Shown here: in pieces, positions 13,040 to 25,231 of the stretch
How positions within the stretch are numbered: the stretch's first letter is position 1
Layout: each line of letters begins with the position of its first letter
The notes under the pieces: model-generated
The model's input: the letters and a program-made list of their open reading frames with translations, nothing else
What the model was told of the DNA's origin: nothing
Databases searched by the model: none
Program-made: the position numbers and the translations under genes
Origin: Loxodes magnus
Lineage: Eukaryota > Ciliophora > Karyorelictea > Loxodida > Loxodidae
Assembly: GCA_946699065.1 (NCBI GenBank)
Contig: CAMPDV010000437.1
Coordinates: 62,001-126,000, forward strand
Reading direction: 5' to 3'
DNA: 64,000 nt

Positions 13040-14850
13040 TTAAACGTGGAGGTAAAACTATGATCTGCTAGAGCTTGATCTAATTCTATTAATAAGTTTG
13101 AATATCGATAGTAGAAGATATATAAAGGCTTGAAAGTAAAATCTTTAATTAAAACTCCGATTAACTTGAGGGCTTGATATAGTTCTGGAATAAAGTCTGA
13201 GCATCGAAAAGAGCCTAATTGTGGAGGCTTAAAACTAAACCATGAATTAAAGCTGCGTTCTACTAAAGAACTTGCCTTATTTCGAAAAAAAAATTAAGTA
13301 TCGAAAATAGATATTGTAAAAGAGGTTGAAAGTTAAACCTTGAGATAAAAAACAGTTTAACTTGAGTATTTGATCTGTTTTCTGAAAATAATTCTGAAAA
13401 AAGAAAATAGTTTTTTAAATAATAAGGCTTGAAAGCTAAAACATTAAGCAAAATTTCACTCTAATTAAGGGTAAGATCTAGTTCTTAAACCAAGTTTGAG
13501 TATCAAAAATAGCTGTTGAAATATGGCTTTAAAGTAAACTTTGAGATAAAAATAAGGTATACTTGAAAATTTGATCTAGTTCTGATAATAAGTCTGAGTA
13601 TAAATATCAACAAATGAAAAAAGTCTTGAAACCATGAAGTTAAACTAGTTCAGCTTAAGAACTTGATCTAGTCCATGAATCAAGTCTTAAAAAAATCTAT
13701 CAATAATTAAAAAGATGGTGGGAGCTGAGATTGACCTTCTGAATCATACTTTCTGGTTTTATGGCTAGGAACAAGTTCCTTTCCTGTCGCTGAGAAAGTC
13801 CCTGGTCAAAGCCAACCTTTGCAAGGGAACACCTTCCTCTTAATTATCCACTCCTGGTAGGGGCTTGGCTGCCCATAGCGATGGAGCTCCCTGGCAGCTG
13901 CTTTTCGAAAGCAACAGGATATCCCCGTTATCCCATGAAGGGAGTGTTGGGGTCGTTAAACTGCAAGAAGTTGGAGTCCAAAAACTCTTTTAGTTTAAAA
14001 TTAAATTAAAAAAATCTATCACATAAAAAGGCTTTAAAATTAAGCATTGAAGAAAAAATATGTTCAAATTGAGGGAAAAATTAGTTTAGAAAAAAATATA
14101 AATATTGAAAATTAACAATGTATAAAAAGCTTGAAAGTTAAACCTTAAAGAAAAACTCCATTTAACTAGAATTTTAAATCAAGTTGTGAATGAAAGTCAG
14201 AATATAGAAGCTAGTCGAATATCTCAAAATTGTTGAAGTAAAAAATAGAATTATTACGAAGATCAGATTGAAAATGAAATAGTTCGTAAAGCAAGTTGAA
14301 GTATGAGAAAAGCCAAAATTTAAAAGTTTAAAATCTAAACCTTAAATTATCCTCAGATTAACTTAAAAACTTGAATTAGTTATAAAGAAAGTCTGAGTAG
14401 AGATAAAGCCAAATTGCTTAAAGACTGAAAGTAGAACTTCGAATTTGACTCCTTTATACTTGAGAAGATGTTCTAGTTCTCAAATAAGTCTTAGTTACTA
14501 TAAAGCAAAAGTACTTAAAAAATGAAAGTACAACTTATGTATAGACTCCGTTTCACTTGAGAGCTTTGGTCTAGTTTTAAAAATTAAGTAGGGATAAAGT
14601 TGTAGAACCTAAAAATTGAAAGAAGAACTTAGACTAAAAACTCCATTTGTTTGAGAGTTTATATCCAGTTCTGAAAATCATTAGGGATAAATCTGAGAAG
14701 CGAAAATTTTAATGTTGAATTTTGAGTAAAAGCTCAATTTAGAAAGCCTTGTTCTAGTTCTCAAAATGAGTCTTATTAGGGATAAAGCTGAAGTTCCTAG
14801 AAGATTTTGAGTAAAACTTTGAATTAAAACTCCATTCTGCCCTGTCTAAA
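13040..14850. repeat. Minisatellite, ~97-bp units (unit 1)
   Basis: About 17-18 degenerate head-to-tail copies, spacing 89-104 bp. Landmarks of each copy on the + strand are a GGCTTGAAAGTTAAACCTTGA-like start, AAACTCCATTTAACTTGAG, then CTTGATCTAGTTCTGAAAATAAG and GTCTGAGTATCGAAAA. Copies of the AACTCC box lie near 14,345, 14,445, 14,548, 14,641, 14,733 and 14,830. A SINE-like element is inserted at 13,703. The right-hand three units read on the minus strand as the C-terminus of the lysine-rich gene at 14,553-15,121. Confidence 0.8.
13703..14007. mobile_element. GC-rich SINE-like element (unit 1, copy a)
   Basis: 305 bp, visibly far richer in G+C than everything around it, flanked by a 14-bp direct repeat (13,689-13,702 and 14,008-14,021). 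It is about 97% identical to the element at 25,232. Inside are short self-complementary stretches (GGAAC-AA-GTTCC; GCTTT-TCG-AAAGC). It begins TAATTAAAAAGATGGTGGG and ends ACTCTTTTAG plus an A/T-rich tail. I see no convincing tRNA, 5S or 7SL head, so its parent RNA is unknown. Target duplications of unequal length fit LINE-mediated retrotransposition. Confidence 0.75.
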
Positions 14851-15121
14851 AATTTTCTCACTCTCATTCTTTTTATCATATTCTTACTTAAGATTTCTGA
14901 GAAATGCTTAGTAATTTCATTTGCTTGCATTTCTGCTGGAAGGAGTCTTTGGTTGTAGTTCTTTTCTTCTAAAATTTTTTTAAATAGATAAATTTTTCTC
15001 TTTTAGCAGTTCCGAGCATCTCATTCTCGTCTATTTTTTTCTCGTTCTTTTCTTCCTACATTCTAAATTTTCACAGAGCTTTTGTCTTAGTAAATGTTCT
15101 AACTTACCTACTTTTTTTCAT
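14553..15121 (-). CDS. Lysine-rich protein with minisatellite-encoded C-terminus (unit 1)
   Basis: Not recognised. From ATG 15,121 (MKKSRQVRTFTKTKALWKF) the product is Lys/Arg/Glu-rich and probably coiled. The second half (EEKNYNQRLLPAEMQANEI...SKNMIKRMRVRKFLDRAEW) is in another frame, joined if a 29-nt GT-AG segment in 15,030-15,062 is removed; that gives 180 codons to the TGA at 14,553. Its last ~90 residues come from the minisatellite, with repeated WSFNSKF/WSFQSKF units. It is divergent to the RING-Kelch gene (326 bp between starts). Intron placement is inference. Confidence 0.4.
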
Positions 15122-15446
15122 AGGTTGTTTAGCTTTAAGATTCTTGTCCCTTTTTTTAGTGGATTCCTCTTTATAGTTTTTCAAGCCTTTATGATAGAGA
15201 TATTTTTCTTTAAAATATTTTAAAAAATTTGATTAAATTGTAAAGCTCTTTCATGCCTTTTTTAAATTTACCAAACAGTCAAGATAGGCGGCATGCAGAT
15301 TGTAGATAGGTACTTGATATAAGAGACTAATATTGTAGTATGTATGTAATGATAGATATTTGAATTTATAATGGTTAATAATAATTTTTGATGGTAACTG
15401 TTATAAATTACCTTTATAAGCTTTTTTAATCTAAATAATAATAAAA

Positions 15447-16913
15447 ATGTAAGCGTTACCAAAATGCTTAATCTGCTTAGAAGATTACAACTTAACTAAT
15501 GCTCTTCCAACTGTCTTACCTTGTGGACATATTTACTGTGGTGTATGTTTGTTTACCTAGTGATATTTATAAGATTTTATGTAATGTCCTATTTGTTAAA
15601 AAGGATTCCATTTTAGATTTGAAGACTTACCTTAAGAAAGTGATTTAATAAGAATGATATTTTAAAACTAATAATACATATAAAAGATTTAAGATGCTAG
15701 ATAGAAATTAAAAGAGATAAGGAAGTAAATTATGCAAAAATCTAAAACCATTACAACCAAATTATCTAACATTACTAATACTCTCATTATACCATATACT
15801 AATATCATCCAATACACTACTATCATTAACCTACTTTTATCTACAACTAATAACACTCAAATATTATACAATCATCCTAATTCCCTATTTACTAATATCT
15901 AAAACCAACTATAATCTAATCTAACTATAACAGTCTAACTATATTCCACTATATAACCACCTTTAATACAAAACCTATCTAAATTAACTTCAAATTATAT
16001 CACACAAATAAGATACAAACTATAATAGAATACTAAGCAGCAAAAACTAAACATTATACAGACTAATTAAGATAAACTAAGCTAATAGTTACATTTTATG
16101 TAATCTAACTATATTCACTATTTTAATTGAGGAATTTAAAAATTAAGCTTATTTAATATTTAAACAGAGTAATTACGATAAGTCTAAGTTTAAATTATAA
16201 TTCCAGAATCTAGTTAAAGTATAGAATATTAAAATAAGTTATATTTAATTGGAGGATGCTACTAAAATTAAAATTTAGGAATAAAATAAACTTGATAATT
16301 TGATTTCGAAGGAAATAATATAAAACTTAGTGATCTAAATTAGGGAAGATATGGATTTGGAATAGCAGCTGCTTAAAAAAATCTTTATGTGGTTGGAGGA
16401 GGTACTAGTAAAAATCAAGTTTTATAATCAGTAGAAAAGTTATAGATAGGAAACTAAAGCAAATGATAAAAACGCTCTTAATTTCCATTCTAAATAGCCT
16501 ATTAAACTTTAGTAGTAGATAAAGATGAATAAAATATTTATTCTTTTGGAGGTGGAAATTAGAAAGGATAAACTTTAAAAGATATATGAAAGTACAACAT
16601 ATAGAATGATAGATGGAGTAAGTAAAATTTGAATCTTCCTGAAGCTGTTGCTTTTCCTATAGTTTGTTTAGAACCTTTTGTCATATTTGGAGGTTTAAAA
16701 AATTATTCTACGAAAGAATATTCAAGAAGAATATATAAAAGAAAGAAAGAATAATGAGAATAAAGTTAAATTTTTAAAGATGTTGTAACTTTAACGGAGA
16801 TGAAAATAAGAGGTGTCTATGGATATGTTTTTGCTATAGAATAGGGAAGAGTTTCAATAATGAGGATTGATTTAGAAAAATTGAGTTATAGAAGTGTTAA
16901 AAGCCATAACTGA
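15447..16913 (+). CDS. RING finger-Kelch protein (unit 1)
   Basis: One uninterrupted ORF of 489 codons, ATG 15,447 to TGA 16,911-16,913. Residues 7-50 form a C3HC4 RING: CLIC, PCGHIYCG, VC and CPIC supply the eight zinc ligands. A Gln/Asn/Thr/Ile-rich linker follows, then Kelch repeats from residue 266 (YLIGGCY, LYVVGGG, IYSFGGG, VIFGG), with Trp of DIWKYN and SKWQKR written TGA. RING domains recruit E2 enzymes and Kelch propellers bind substrates, so this is probably a cytosolic ubiquitin ligase; the RING-plus-Kelch order is unusual. The segment between ligands six and seven differs sharply from the copy at 37,308. Confidence 0.85.
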
Positions 16914-17173
16914 TAAACACAATAATAATATTTCTTTTATTAATAGTATTAATAATATATTTTCACATATAAAGAAGTAGTTTAAATATATATAATTAAG
17001 TAAATATGTTACTACTTATTAATATGGTTAATCTATATTTATTTATGTTATATTTTTATAACTAAGTTTTTTTGTATGTTTAAGTGTATATATGATGTTG
17101 ATATAGTAGGTAATGTAGTTATAGCTATATAGTTAACAATAAAGACTTAGCAATAATTTAGTATATTAATTAA

Positions 17174-18562
17174 ATGATTATCAAAATGTATTAGATAAAT
17201 TATGATTTCCTATACTATTTTCTAAACATTATTTTCCTTACTAACTCTTTTTAAAGCTTAAATAAATAAAGAATCAAATTTTATCTAAACATCTTTAAAA
17301 ATCTATTATTTAAATATTATCATTATTAAGATACTAACATACAGCTTATAACATACCAAAACATATTCAACAATGTCAAAAAATTATCTTTAATACATCT
17401 ATTTATCTAATCAAATAAAAGCTATAATCAAATAATCATTAAACTATACCTATATCTAAATACTAATTAAGTCATTACTACTATCATCATTCAATATCTT
17501 AAAGTCTAAAATACATTATTTCCTTTAATCATTTAAACTAGAAACTGATATACTTTAAATTTCCTTCTATTTACAATAATAAAATCAGGCTATTATAACT
17601 CCTATACTTTAGATAAAGATTCAATCATAATAAATAAATAATAATAAATAAGAAGTATTAAAGTATTATAGCTAAAAAATAGACTACAAATAAATATAAG
17701 AATACTTTCAAATAAAAGGGAAACACATTAATTAGCTAAAAATTAATGGTAATAAGTTACTAAATAAAATAGTAGATTTATGTTCTAATATAAAACAAAT
17801 ATATTTATAATTAGTCTAATAATTATCAGTCTCATTTTTCAAAAAATAAGCAAATATCTTTAATAGCTAACTCTTAATATAACTAATTTATCGAATTAGG
17901 CTATTAGAAGATTATTCTGTCATTAATATCTAAGCCTTGAATCTCTTAAAGTTATAAATTTAGATTATTTTAGACCAGAAGTTTTGCCTCTCTTACTTTA
18001 AAATACTAGTAATATTGAGAATTAGAATATAGAGAAAGAGTAAAACCCTTTAATTAATTTTTTAGGAATAAAGCAAGGATCAATATCAGATTTAAGTAAA
18101 CACTTCATTTATATAATTAGCAAAGCTAGAGTAAGTTACAGTTAGTGATCGGAATAATGGAATGATATAATTCTATAGGAACTATTTCAAAAAGCTCCTA
18201 ATATAAATAAACTAAATGTTTTTCAATATAAACATAATAAAAAATGTATTTAGTAAGAGATATAAAAGAGAATATGTAGATGCATCCAATAAAAAGTAAA
18301 TTACCCTTATTATCAAACTCATTTAAATAACTTGAAGAAGTTAGTTTTATTAAATGTACTTCAATAAGAGATTAATTTAAATAAAAAAAGAAAAGTTAAA
18401 AATTAAAATTTAATTAGATATTAATAAATTATTAATAGCCTATCAATCTTTACTACTAATATCATTATATGCAAAAATATAAATACTAAGCTAAATAAAA
18501 TAGGAAGAGCTCCTTTAAACTAATTGGGGATATAAAGGCTTTAAAATACTTCTAATTAATGA
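17174..18562 (+). CDS. LRR protein (unit 1)
   Basis: A single 463-codon ORF (ATG 17,174, TGA 18,560-18,562) with no intron needed. LRR-type LxxLxL segments recur: VKKLSLIHLF, YLQQLTLNITNL, LESLKVINLDYF, LFQKAPNINKLNVF and LNNLKKLVLLNVL. No F-box, membrane segment or catalytic domain is visible. The phrase LFQKAPN-K-LNV is shared almost verbatim with the F-box-like/LRR gene (LFQKAPNLKNLNV), so the two are paralogues. It follows the RING-Kelch gene on the same strand after 260 bp. An upstream ATG is not excluded. Confidence 0.7.
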
Positions 18563-19772
18563 GTATAAATTAAAGCTTAATCATTTAAGACATTTCATCA
18601 AAATAAATTACTTATCTAAACTTCGATTTTTCCTCTAGATTTCAGCTTTAGTTTAAAAAAACAGGTAAACTTCGTAATTAAATTTAACTCTAAGCAGATT
18701 AATTGTATTATATCCTTTGATTTAATTAACTCAATAACTTAAGGGCTTATTTTAAGATCTTTTGCTTTATTAGTAATTTTCGTTTTTAAAGATTACCTTT
18801 TAGCTTTCAAGCATAAGTGTATTAAATAAAAACCTCTTTTGAATCAACTCTCTTTTCTCCTTTTCTCTTAATCTAATACTTATTATAGTAACAGACAAGC
18901 ATACTTTCTTTAATGCCTTTATAACTTATTATGAAGGTATTTGATATCTTAAAAACAAAGAGACAAACGCAGAAAAACCTAAACTAAAAATATAAACTTC
19001 TTGTTATTAAGTTAGAATATCAAATTACTTTGATTAAGTACTGCCGAGTTTTCCAGATTTAATTTAAATTCAATATTGAATACACTTTTTTAAACTATAA
19101 CTCGGTAACACAAAAACATATCAGATGATAATTTTACTATGCAAATATTAAATAATAAGCATTCCTTTTTAGTTTATATAGTTAATTTCTACTTTAAATT
19201 AGAAGGTTAATAGACTTTCTTAGAGGGTTTTATATATCTATACATATAAAGAAATAAATCAAAGGTATCTCTTAATTTGCATTAAAAGGCATTCAAATTA
19301 GAGTATAGCACTACCAAGGATATATCTCCATTATATTTAATATATTGTAATTATTGCTTTTTAGTCATTAATCAATAAATTTTACGTATATCAATTGTTA
19401 TGCTAAGGTCAGCAAAGCAATAAAAATTTGGCACTAGAAACTCAATCTTTATGCGAAATCAAAAAATAAAAAAATAATTTTTTAATTAATAATAAAAGTT
19501 CTGTAGATTAAATGATTGAGATTAAAACCTATAATAATAGCCAGAAGCTATTCTAATAATAGACTAATTTTAAGAATTTATATATATTCTTAAAATGATA
19601 TACTAGTAGCAAAGCTAGTGATTTGATCATAGCAGCTCATAGTTAGCATTTTATTTGTTTGAATCTAACACTAAAAATCTTGCATATCCTTAAGATTTCT
19701 AGTTAGCTTTGAGATTTTATTTCTTAGACTGCTGCTTTTTCTAAATAAGTAAAAATAACTATGCTCTAAACC
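18563..19772. other. Intergenic, no gene recognised (unit 1)
   Basis: Nothing with a recognisable domain. A weak inverted pair (CCGAG near 19,042; CTCGG near 19,102) is too short to call an element. Confidence 0.4.
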
Positions 19773-20554
19773 ATGGATAAGGATTTTTTCTATAATTTCT
19801 GGGTTTTTGGTTTGCAAAACTTAGTCAGTTTAAAATATAACAACATTTATAAAAAAAATTAATTCAAATCGTAAGTAAATGATTTCAAGTATTTTTAGAT
19901 AATGAAGATGATTAAAATCCCATTACATAATTATCTTATTCTTGAATACTGCTTTTAAGATTAACTAACTAAAACTATGCAAGAGATAATTTTATTCTTT
20001 TAGGTTGAATTACTTAAAAGAATGAATTGCAAGTATCATATATAATGTAAACAAAGGCATAAAGTTATTAAATTATGGAAGTTAAATTATTGAAATAAAG
20101 TTTATAGTAACTTTGCTATGAAGGGATTTTGTAAGATAAAGTTGAATTGGGTTAATAACTTTAAATTTTCAAGCTTAAGAAAATGAAATTTAAAGACCTT
20201 TAGTATTATTATAAATAATAGCAATATCTATAAATGCGTTTAAAAAAAGAAGAAAGCCTATACAATCTAAGCAATTTAAGAGAAAATTACTTAGTTAATA
20301 CCTACATAAATAGTATAAGGAAATTGATATAGCTTATCAATGATGTTTAGTTACTAATTAACATATATCTAGTTGGAAAAATTGAATAAAGATATTTTAT
20401 GGTTTAAATTTTTATATCCCTGCTTTCAAATTTTTAAAAACTAAGGAGAATATTTATATAACTAGCATCTTATTTTACTTTTTAAAGGAGTATATTTGAT
20501 CTGACAACAATTTAAACTGTAGGCCACTTTTAATATTAATAATAATTGTTTTGA
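19773..20554 (+). CDS. Hypothetical protein (unit 1)
   Basis: Not recognised. The main exon is open to TGA 20,552-20,554 and looks coding (FLDNEDDQNPITQLSYSW near the start; NSIRKLIQLINDVQLL and LGQQLQIFKLKKMKFKDL later; C-terminus VGHFQYQQQLF). The start MDKDFFYNFW at 19,773 joins in frame if a 26-nt GT-AG segment (19,803-19,828) is an intron, giving 251 residues; this first exon is uncertain. It converges with the minus-strand gene at 20,982. Confidence 0.45.
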
Positions 20555-20981
20555 AATTAAATAGTAACTTTTTCGCATAATTAGATCTATAGAATTAACT
20601 TAAAAAAAACTAAGTTTACACTCCTAAACTATTTTCTAAATCTCTATTCTTTTATGCTTTTCTATCTTGCTACTTCTATTTTTGTTATTTACTTTTATCA
20701 ACTTAGAATGAGCTAATATTATTAAATAGATAGATAACTAGATATAATTTATTCTATATTATGCTTGCATTATTCTATCAATATTCATTTCATGGTACTT
20801 TAAATAAAGAGAAACTATTTTTATAATTCTAAACACTTTAATGCCATCTATTAGAGTATCTTAGTTAAGTGTATATATAGAATATTGTCTTCACCTTGAC
20901 TTTCTTTTATATGATTATTATTACATCTTAATAATACCAGAATGCTTCCATCAAAAGTTTCAAAGCATTTGAGCTTTATTA

Positions 20982-21922
20982 TCAAGCATGCTTGGATAGA
21001 AATAGATTATAAGTATTTATAGATCCTTTATTTATATGCAAAAGTGTTTTTCTTTACGATTATATCTTTGCTTAAAGGCATTCAACAAGCCGTCTTAATA
21101 TTTAAAATTTTTTTAGTTATTAAATAATTAATACTTGTGATTAGCTAGCTATGCATACTTTTGCTTCTACTTGCTTCATTTTGCTCTTTCTTGTTCTTAG
21201 TAGCAACTTTTATACCTTTAAATTTGAAATTAGATTTATTAATTAATATTTAGATGAGGCAGAATTTGCTAATTTACTTTCAGCTTAAGTAAAATTCTTT
21301 TGAAGTTTCTTACGAGATACATACTTCTTATTTCTTGTATGGTAATTTTTAAACTGCTTAAATGCTCCAATAAGTAGATAAGTAGAACTAACTCTATTTT
21401 TGCTTATCTAATTCGATATTTTCTCAAGATCTGATGTGATGAGTAGATTCTTATTAAATCAAATTGAAGCTAATAGATTATTTTTTGCTTATTGCTCTTA
21501 AGAATAAATATTTCTTAGTTGCTCCAATTTAAGTTCAATCAATATAGTTAGATTAAACTTTAGAGTTGCATGATTATTTCCTTTAATTTAACTTAAGCCA
21601 ACATATTCAAAAATACTATTATTATCATATTTTCTTAAGTAAAAACTGGAAAAAATTTATCTTCATTAATACCCAAAATCTAGTTTTTTTCCCAAGAACT
21701 AATCAAGCTTACTATCTTTTATTTAAATTATTCTCTGTCTATTTGCTTCTCAATACTATACTAATATCCAGAAAAGCTTTTACTTATATAGGTCCAAAAC
21801 AATTTACCAACCACTTCAGAATAAATAAATACAATTAGCTTTACTTTAAATCAACACTATCACTAGCTATAGTCAGTTTTAAACTCATCAGACTTTCCTT
21901 TATTTATTCCTGATGTATTCAT
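20982..21922 (-). CDS. Hypothetical basic protein (unit 1)
   Basis: Not recognised. ATG at 21,922 (MNTSGINKGKSDEFKTDY), TGA at 20,982-20,984. Two frames are joined exactly by removing a 23-nt GT-AG segment at 21,739-21,761, giving 305 residues. The second half is basic and probably helical (LIELKLEQLRNIYSQEQQ, then FKQFKNYHTRNKKYVSRKK and a Ser/Lys-rich tail). Divergent to the kinase gene, 440 bp between starts. Confidence 0.5.
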
Positions 21923-22362
21923 GCTAAGAAACTTAGTATCTTGGCTATCTCTATCATTTTATCCTAAATAATGCAGCTATTTTAATAAAGGTTAAATAGG
22001 GAAGTGAAACAAGAGATTAGAGTCTGAAGAAAGTGGCAGAAGCTTAAAAAGGAAAAAGTAAGGTATATAATAGAAAGGAATACAGAATAAGCATTTTGTT
22101 AGATTGATATCTACAACACACTATTTGGAAATAATGCTTGATTATATAAAGATAGACAGATAAAGCATTAATTTAATTTAAGCTAATAGATAATTTATAA
22201 ATGGGAAATAACTAATATCATTTAACTTTAATCAAATTCTTTACTAAATGCTTCCTCAACTAAAATAATTAAAAGCAAAACTAGTAGCTTGAATAAACGA
22301 TGGACTAAGTTGGAAGTTAGCATGAGTTTAAATTAAAACAAAATAGATAGATTGAAGATAAG

Positions 22363-24008
22363 ATGAGCTAGATAGGAGATAATAAAAATGTAAAGCAAGA
22401 AGAAAAGGAAAGAAAGTAAAAGAACTTAAAGTTTTTTAAAGCTTATACATTAAATGAAACTAACTAATCTTAGAAGCAACCAGAAAGCAAATTAATTAAT
22501 TAGCCCATTTCCTATAACTAAATTATCTAAAATACCAAAAAATCTTTCTTTTGAAAAAGAGCTCAGAGTCTCAAGCCATTGTAGAACTAAAAAATCAGCA
22601 TTAGTAGCTCTTCTTTCATTCAAAGAAGGAAAAGTAAATTAGAAAATTCATACACACTGGAAAAGAAGATAGGAGAAGGTAGCTATGGCAAAGTGTTCAT
22701 TGCTAAAAGCAAGTTTAGCTAAAAAAATTATGTTATCAAAATAATAAACACTTAGAAGAATAAAAAAGTAGTTAGGAGGGAGTATCAAATATTAAAAAAT
22801 TTTGTAAGTAACTCTATTTCAGGATCATCCTAACATAGTAAAGCTGTTTGAAATATACTAGGATGAGTAATATACTCAATTTGTAACAGAATACATTAAG
22901 GGATAGAATTTGGTTGATATAGTGAATGAAGGTACTAGCTAAACTAGAATAAAGTTAAGAAAATAATGAAATAAATTCTTCAAGGAGTTTCTTACTTCCA
23001 TTAAAATGGAATCTTGCATAGAGATCTAAAGCTTGATAATATCGTATGCTAGAATATTGAAGATCCAGATAAACTATAAGTCAAAATAATAGACTTTGGA
23101 TTATCAATAGCTCACTAAAAGGCAAAAGATAAAAAGATAATAGGAAGGCCTAAGTACCTAGCTCCTGAAGCATATGCAGGACAGTATTAATTTAAAAGCG
23201 ATATATGAAGCTGTGGAGTCATAATGTATCTTCTTTTATCCCATAACTTTCCTTTTAGAAGTTAAAAAATAAAAGATTAGCAAAAGAATTAAATTAACCT
23301 GAAAATATGAAAGTTAAAACTAAGAAATTCAGTCTTAAGTTTGAAGAAAAAGTATGATAAGAAGTGTCAGAGCAAGCAAAGGATTTAGTTAATTAATTGC
23401 TATAATTAGATCAGTAAGAAAGAGTCAGTGCTTAACAGGCTTTAAAGCACGAATGATTTAAAAACTGTCTAAAGGTAAACTTCAATTTAATTGAAGAGTA
23501 CTTAGATAGAATGCTACAATTTTAAGTTAACAAGAAAATAAAAATCGCAGTTTACTGATATATAGTTACTTAGCTAATGGATTCTTAAGAGAATATGCAT
23601 ATTGGAGATGTCTTCGCTTTCGTTGATTATAATTAAGACGGAAAGATTTCTTTATAAGATCTGATAAAGTCTTTAAAAAAGGTATACTAGTAGAAAATAT
23701 AGCAGCAGGATGCTGAAGAAATCTTCAATTCGTTAGATATAAACAACAGTGGGCATTTAGAGTGAAGCAAATTTCTAATTGCCTGTCTGTAGTGAGATAA
23801 AATCCTAAGGGAAAACAATTATCTAGATCTTGTAATCCAAAAACTGCGATACAAAGAAACTGACTAAATTAAGAAAAAATGCTTCTATAAATTCTTTCAA
23901 GGCAACTTAGATAAAAGCCAGATAAAGGAGATAATTTAAGAAATTTAGTTTGATAACTAGGAAAGAATTTCTACATATTAGTTCAAAAGAATAATGCTAG
24001 AAAAATGA
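22363..24008 (+). CDS. Calcium-dependent protein kinase, CDPK type (unit 1)
   Basis: ATG 22,363 (MSQIGDNKNVKQ) to TGA 24,006-24,008; removing GT-AG introns of 19 nt (22,804-22,822), 23 nt (22,932-22,954) and 20 nt (23,261-23,280) gives an exact 527-residue frame. The kinase domain has GEGSYGKV (residue ~104), the VIK lysine, HRDLKLDN (205), DFG (230), APE (253) and DIWSCG (266, Trp = TGA). It ends HEWFKN (Trp = TGA). A junction helix leads to EF-hands DYNQDGKISLQD (401) and DINNSGHLEWSK (438); a third, weaker pair follows. CDPKs are Ca2+-activated Ser/Thr kinases typical of ciliates and plants. The ~95-residue N-terminus is Ser/Lys/Gln-rich and has no N-myristoylation glycine at position 2. 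Confidence 0.9.
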
Positions 24009-24195
24009 AAAAGAGATTATTTATCTTATTTATTTTTAATTTAAAATTTACTCAAAACATTCAAATCTGGTTTGAAGTTAGCCTTACTTAAATTAATGGG
24101 CTTAAATATATAAATTGCTTATTAATTATAAATATAATCTACTTTCTAATATGCTTGTCTTTAAGCACTATTAATTTAGTATAATTAGAATTTAT

Positions 24196-25071
24196 TCAAA
24201 ACCCCTTTGATTCATTCATGAAATTCTCTACTTTGAATATCAGTAGAAAAATTTTCTATTTAATAAGTTAAATAATAAAGTTTAGACTTAAATTGAAGTT
24301 AAGCAATCTAAAGAGATTCTTCAATTAACTTTAAAGCTCTTCTTATAGCTAAATGAATTGTAATTATTAAGACTTAATTATCTAACTAGTAAAAGGTAAT
24401 AAGTAAATATTTTAAAACCTCTTAAGAGTTTATTTCAACCTCTAGCAAATGTATCTTATTATAGCCAACTATTTTAAATTTATGGATATTAATTAGAGAT
24501 AATTTTCAAATTTTCTATGGCTAGTTTTAAATCAATAAGACTGCTGAATTAGCAAGAGGATTTATTAGCGAATCTTGCTCATTAGACTGTCTGATTCAAC
24601 AAGGTTTGCTAATCTTATAAGAACTCTCAGTTGTAAATTTTTGGAAAATTTCAGAGTAGAACTGTTAAACTTTTTCTTCATCCTAAGCATTTAGTATTTA
24701 TTAACTTATTGGCGAAAGCAATTTTGCTTCTTTCTTAATATAGTTACCATTTTTTATCTTCAGTTTATAGCAACTATTTCAATACTCTTAAGCTATATAA
24801 GATAAGCTTTATTTTACAGATATTCAATAAAGAATGTTTATTCTTTTTAGAAACACTAATAATACTAAATATTCTATTTTATTAAAGCTTTGATTGATAA
24901 ATTTTTCAATTATGTAATAGTCACTTAATAGAGAGTATTAATTCATAGCTTTACTGAATTTTCGAGGTTATTTTCAAATTATAAGCAACATAGAATAGAA
25001 AATATTTTTGCATAAATCATTTAGAAAAATTTAAATTTCTACTTAGTTCTTTATATCACCACAATTTCCAT
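24196..25071 (-). CDS. LRR-like protein (unit 1)
   Basis: A 292-codon ORF, ATG 25,071 to TGA 24,196-24,198, in one frame. Leucine-rich segments such as TQLKNLSIKALI, LIQLKSIEIVAINW and LQLRVLIRLANLV suggest degenerate LRRs; the C-terminus is NFMNESKGF. The frame stays open upstream of the chosen ATG towards the SINE-like insertion at 25,232, so the true start may be further up and the insertion may have removed it. Tail-to-tail with the kinase gene (188 bp apart). Confidence 0.55.
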
Positions 25072-25231
25072 TAAACATTCTTATGAGAAAGCCTTTGAAG
25101 CTTATTTCTCAGTATTTTTTAGATAAATAAATGGAATAAGCAATATAAGCAAAATATGCAAGATAAAGCATAAATGAGCTTCTTAAGAATCTATTTAGAA
25201 TTTAAGAAGTAAGTTAAGATATATGAGTAAA

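Noticed and set aside
13703-14007. tRNA- or 7SL-derived head for the SINE-like element.
   Set aside because: Only loose A/B-box-like strings (for example TGGCTAGGAACAAG, GGTCAAAG); no cloverleaf and no SRP motif.
13040-14850. CRISPR-like array.
   Set aside because: The repeats are long, degenerate and head-to-tail with no unique spacers, in a eukaryote.
15268-15462. 64-codon minus-strand ORF over the start of the RING-Kelch gene.
   Set aside because: Antisense shadow in the wrong code; the + strand RING frame explains the sequence.
19042-19105. Inverted CCGAG/CTCGG pair as a possible MITE.
   Set aside because: Five bases only, arms not extendable, no target duplication.
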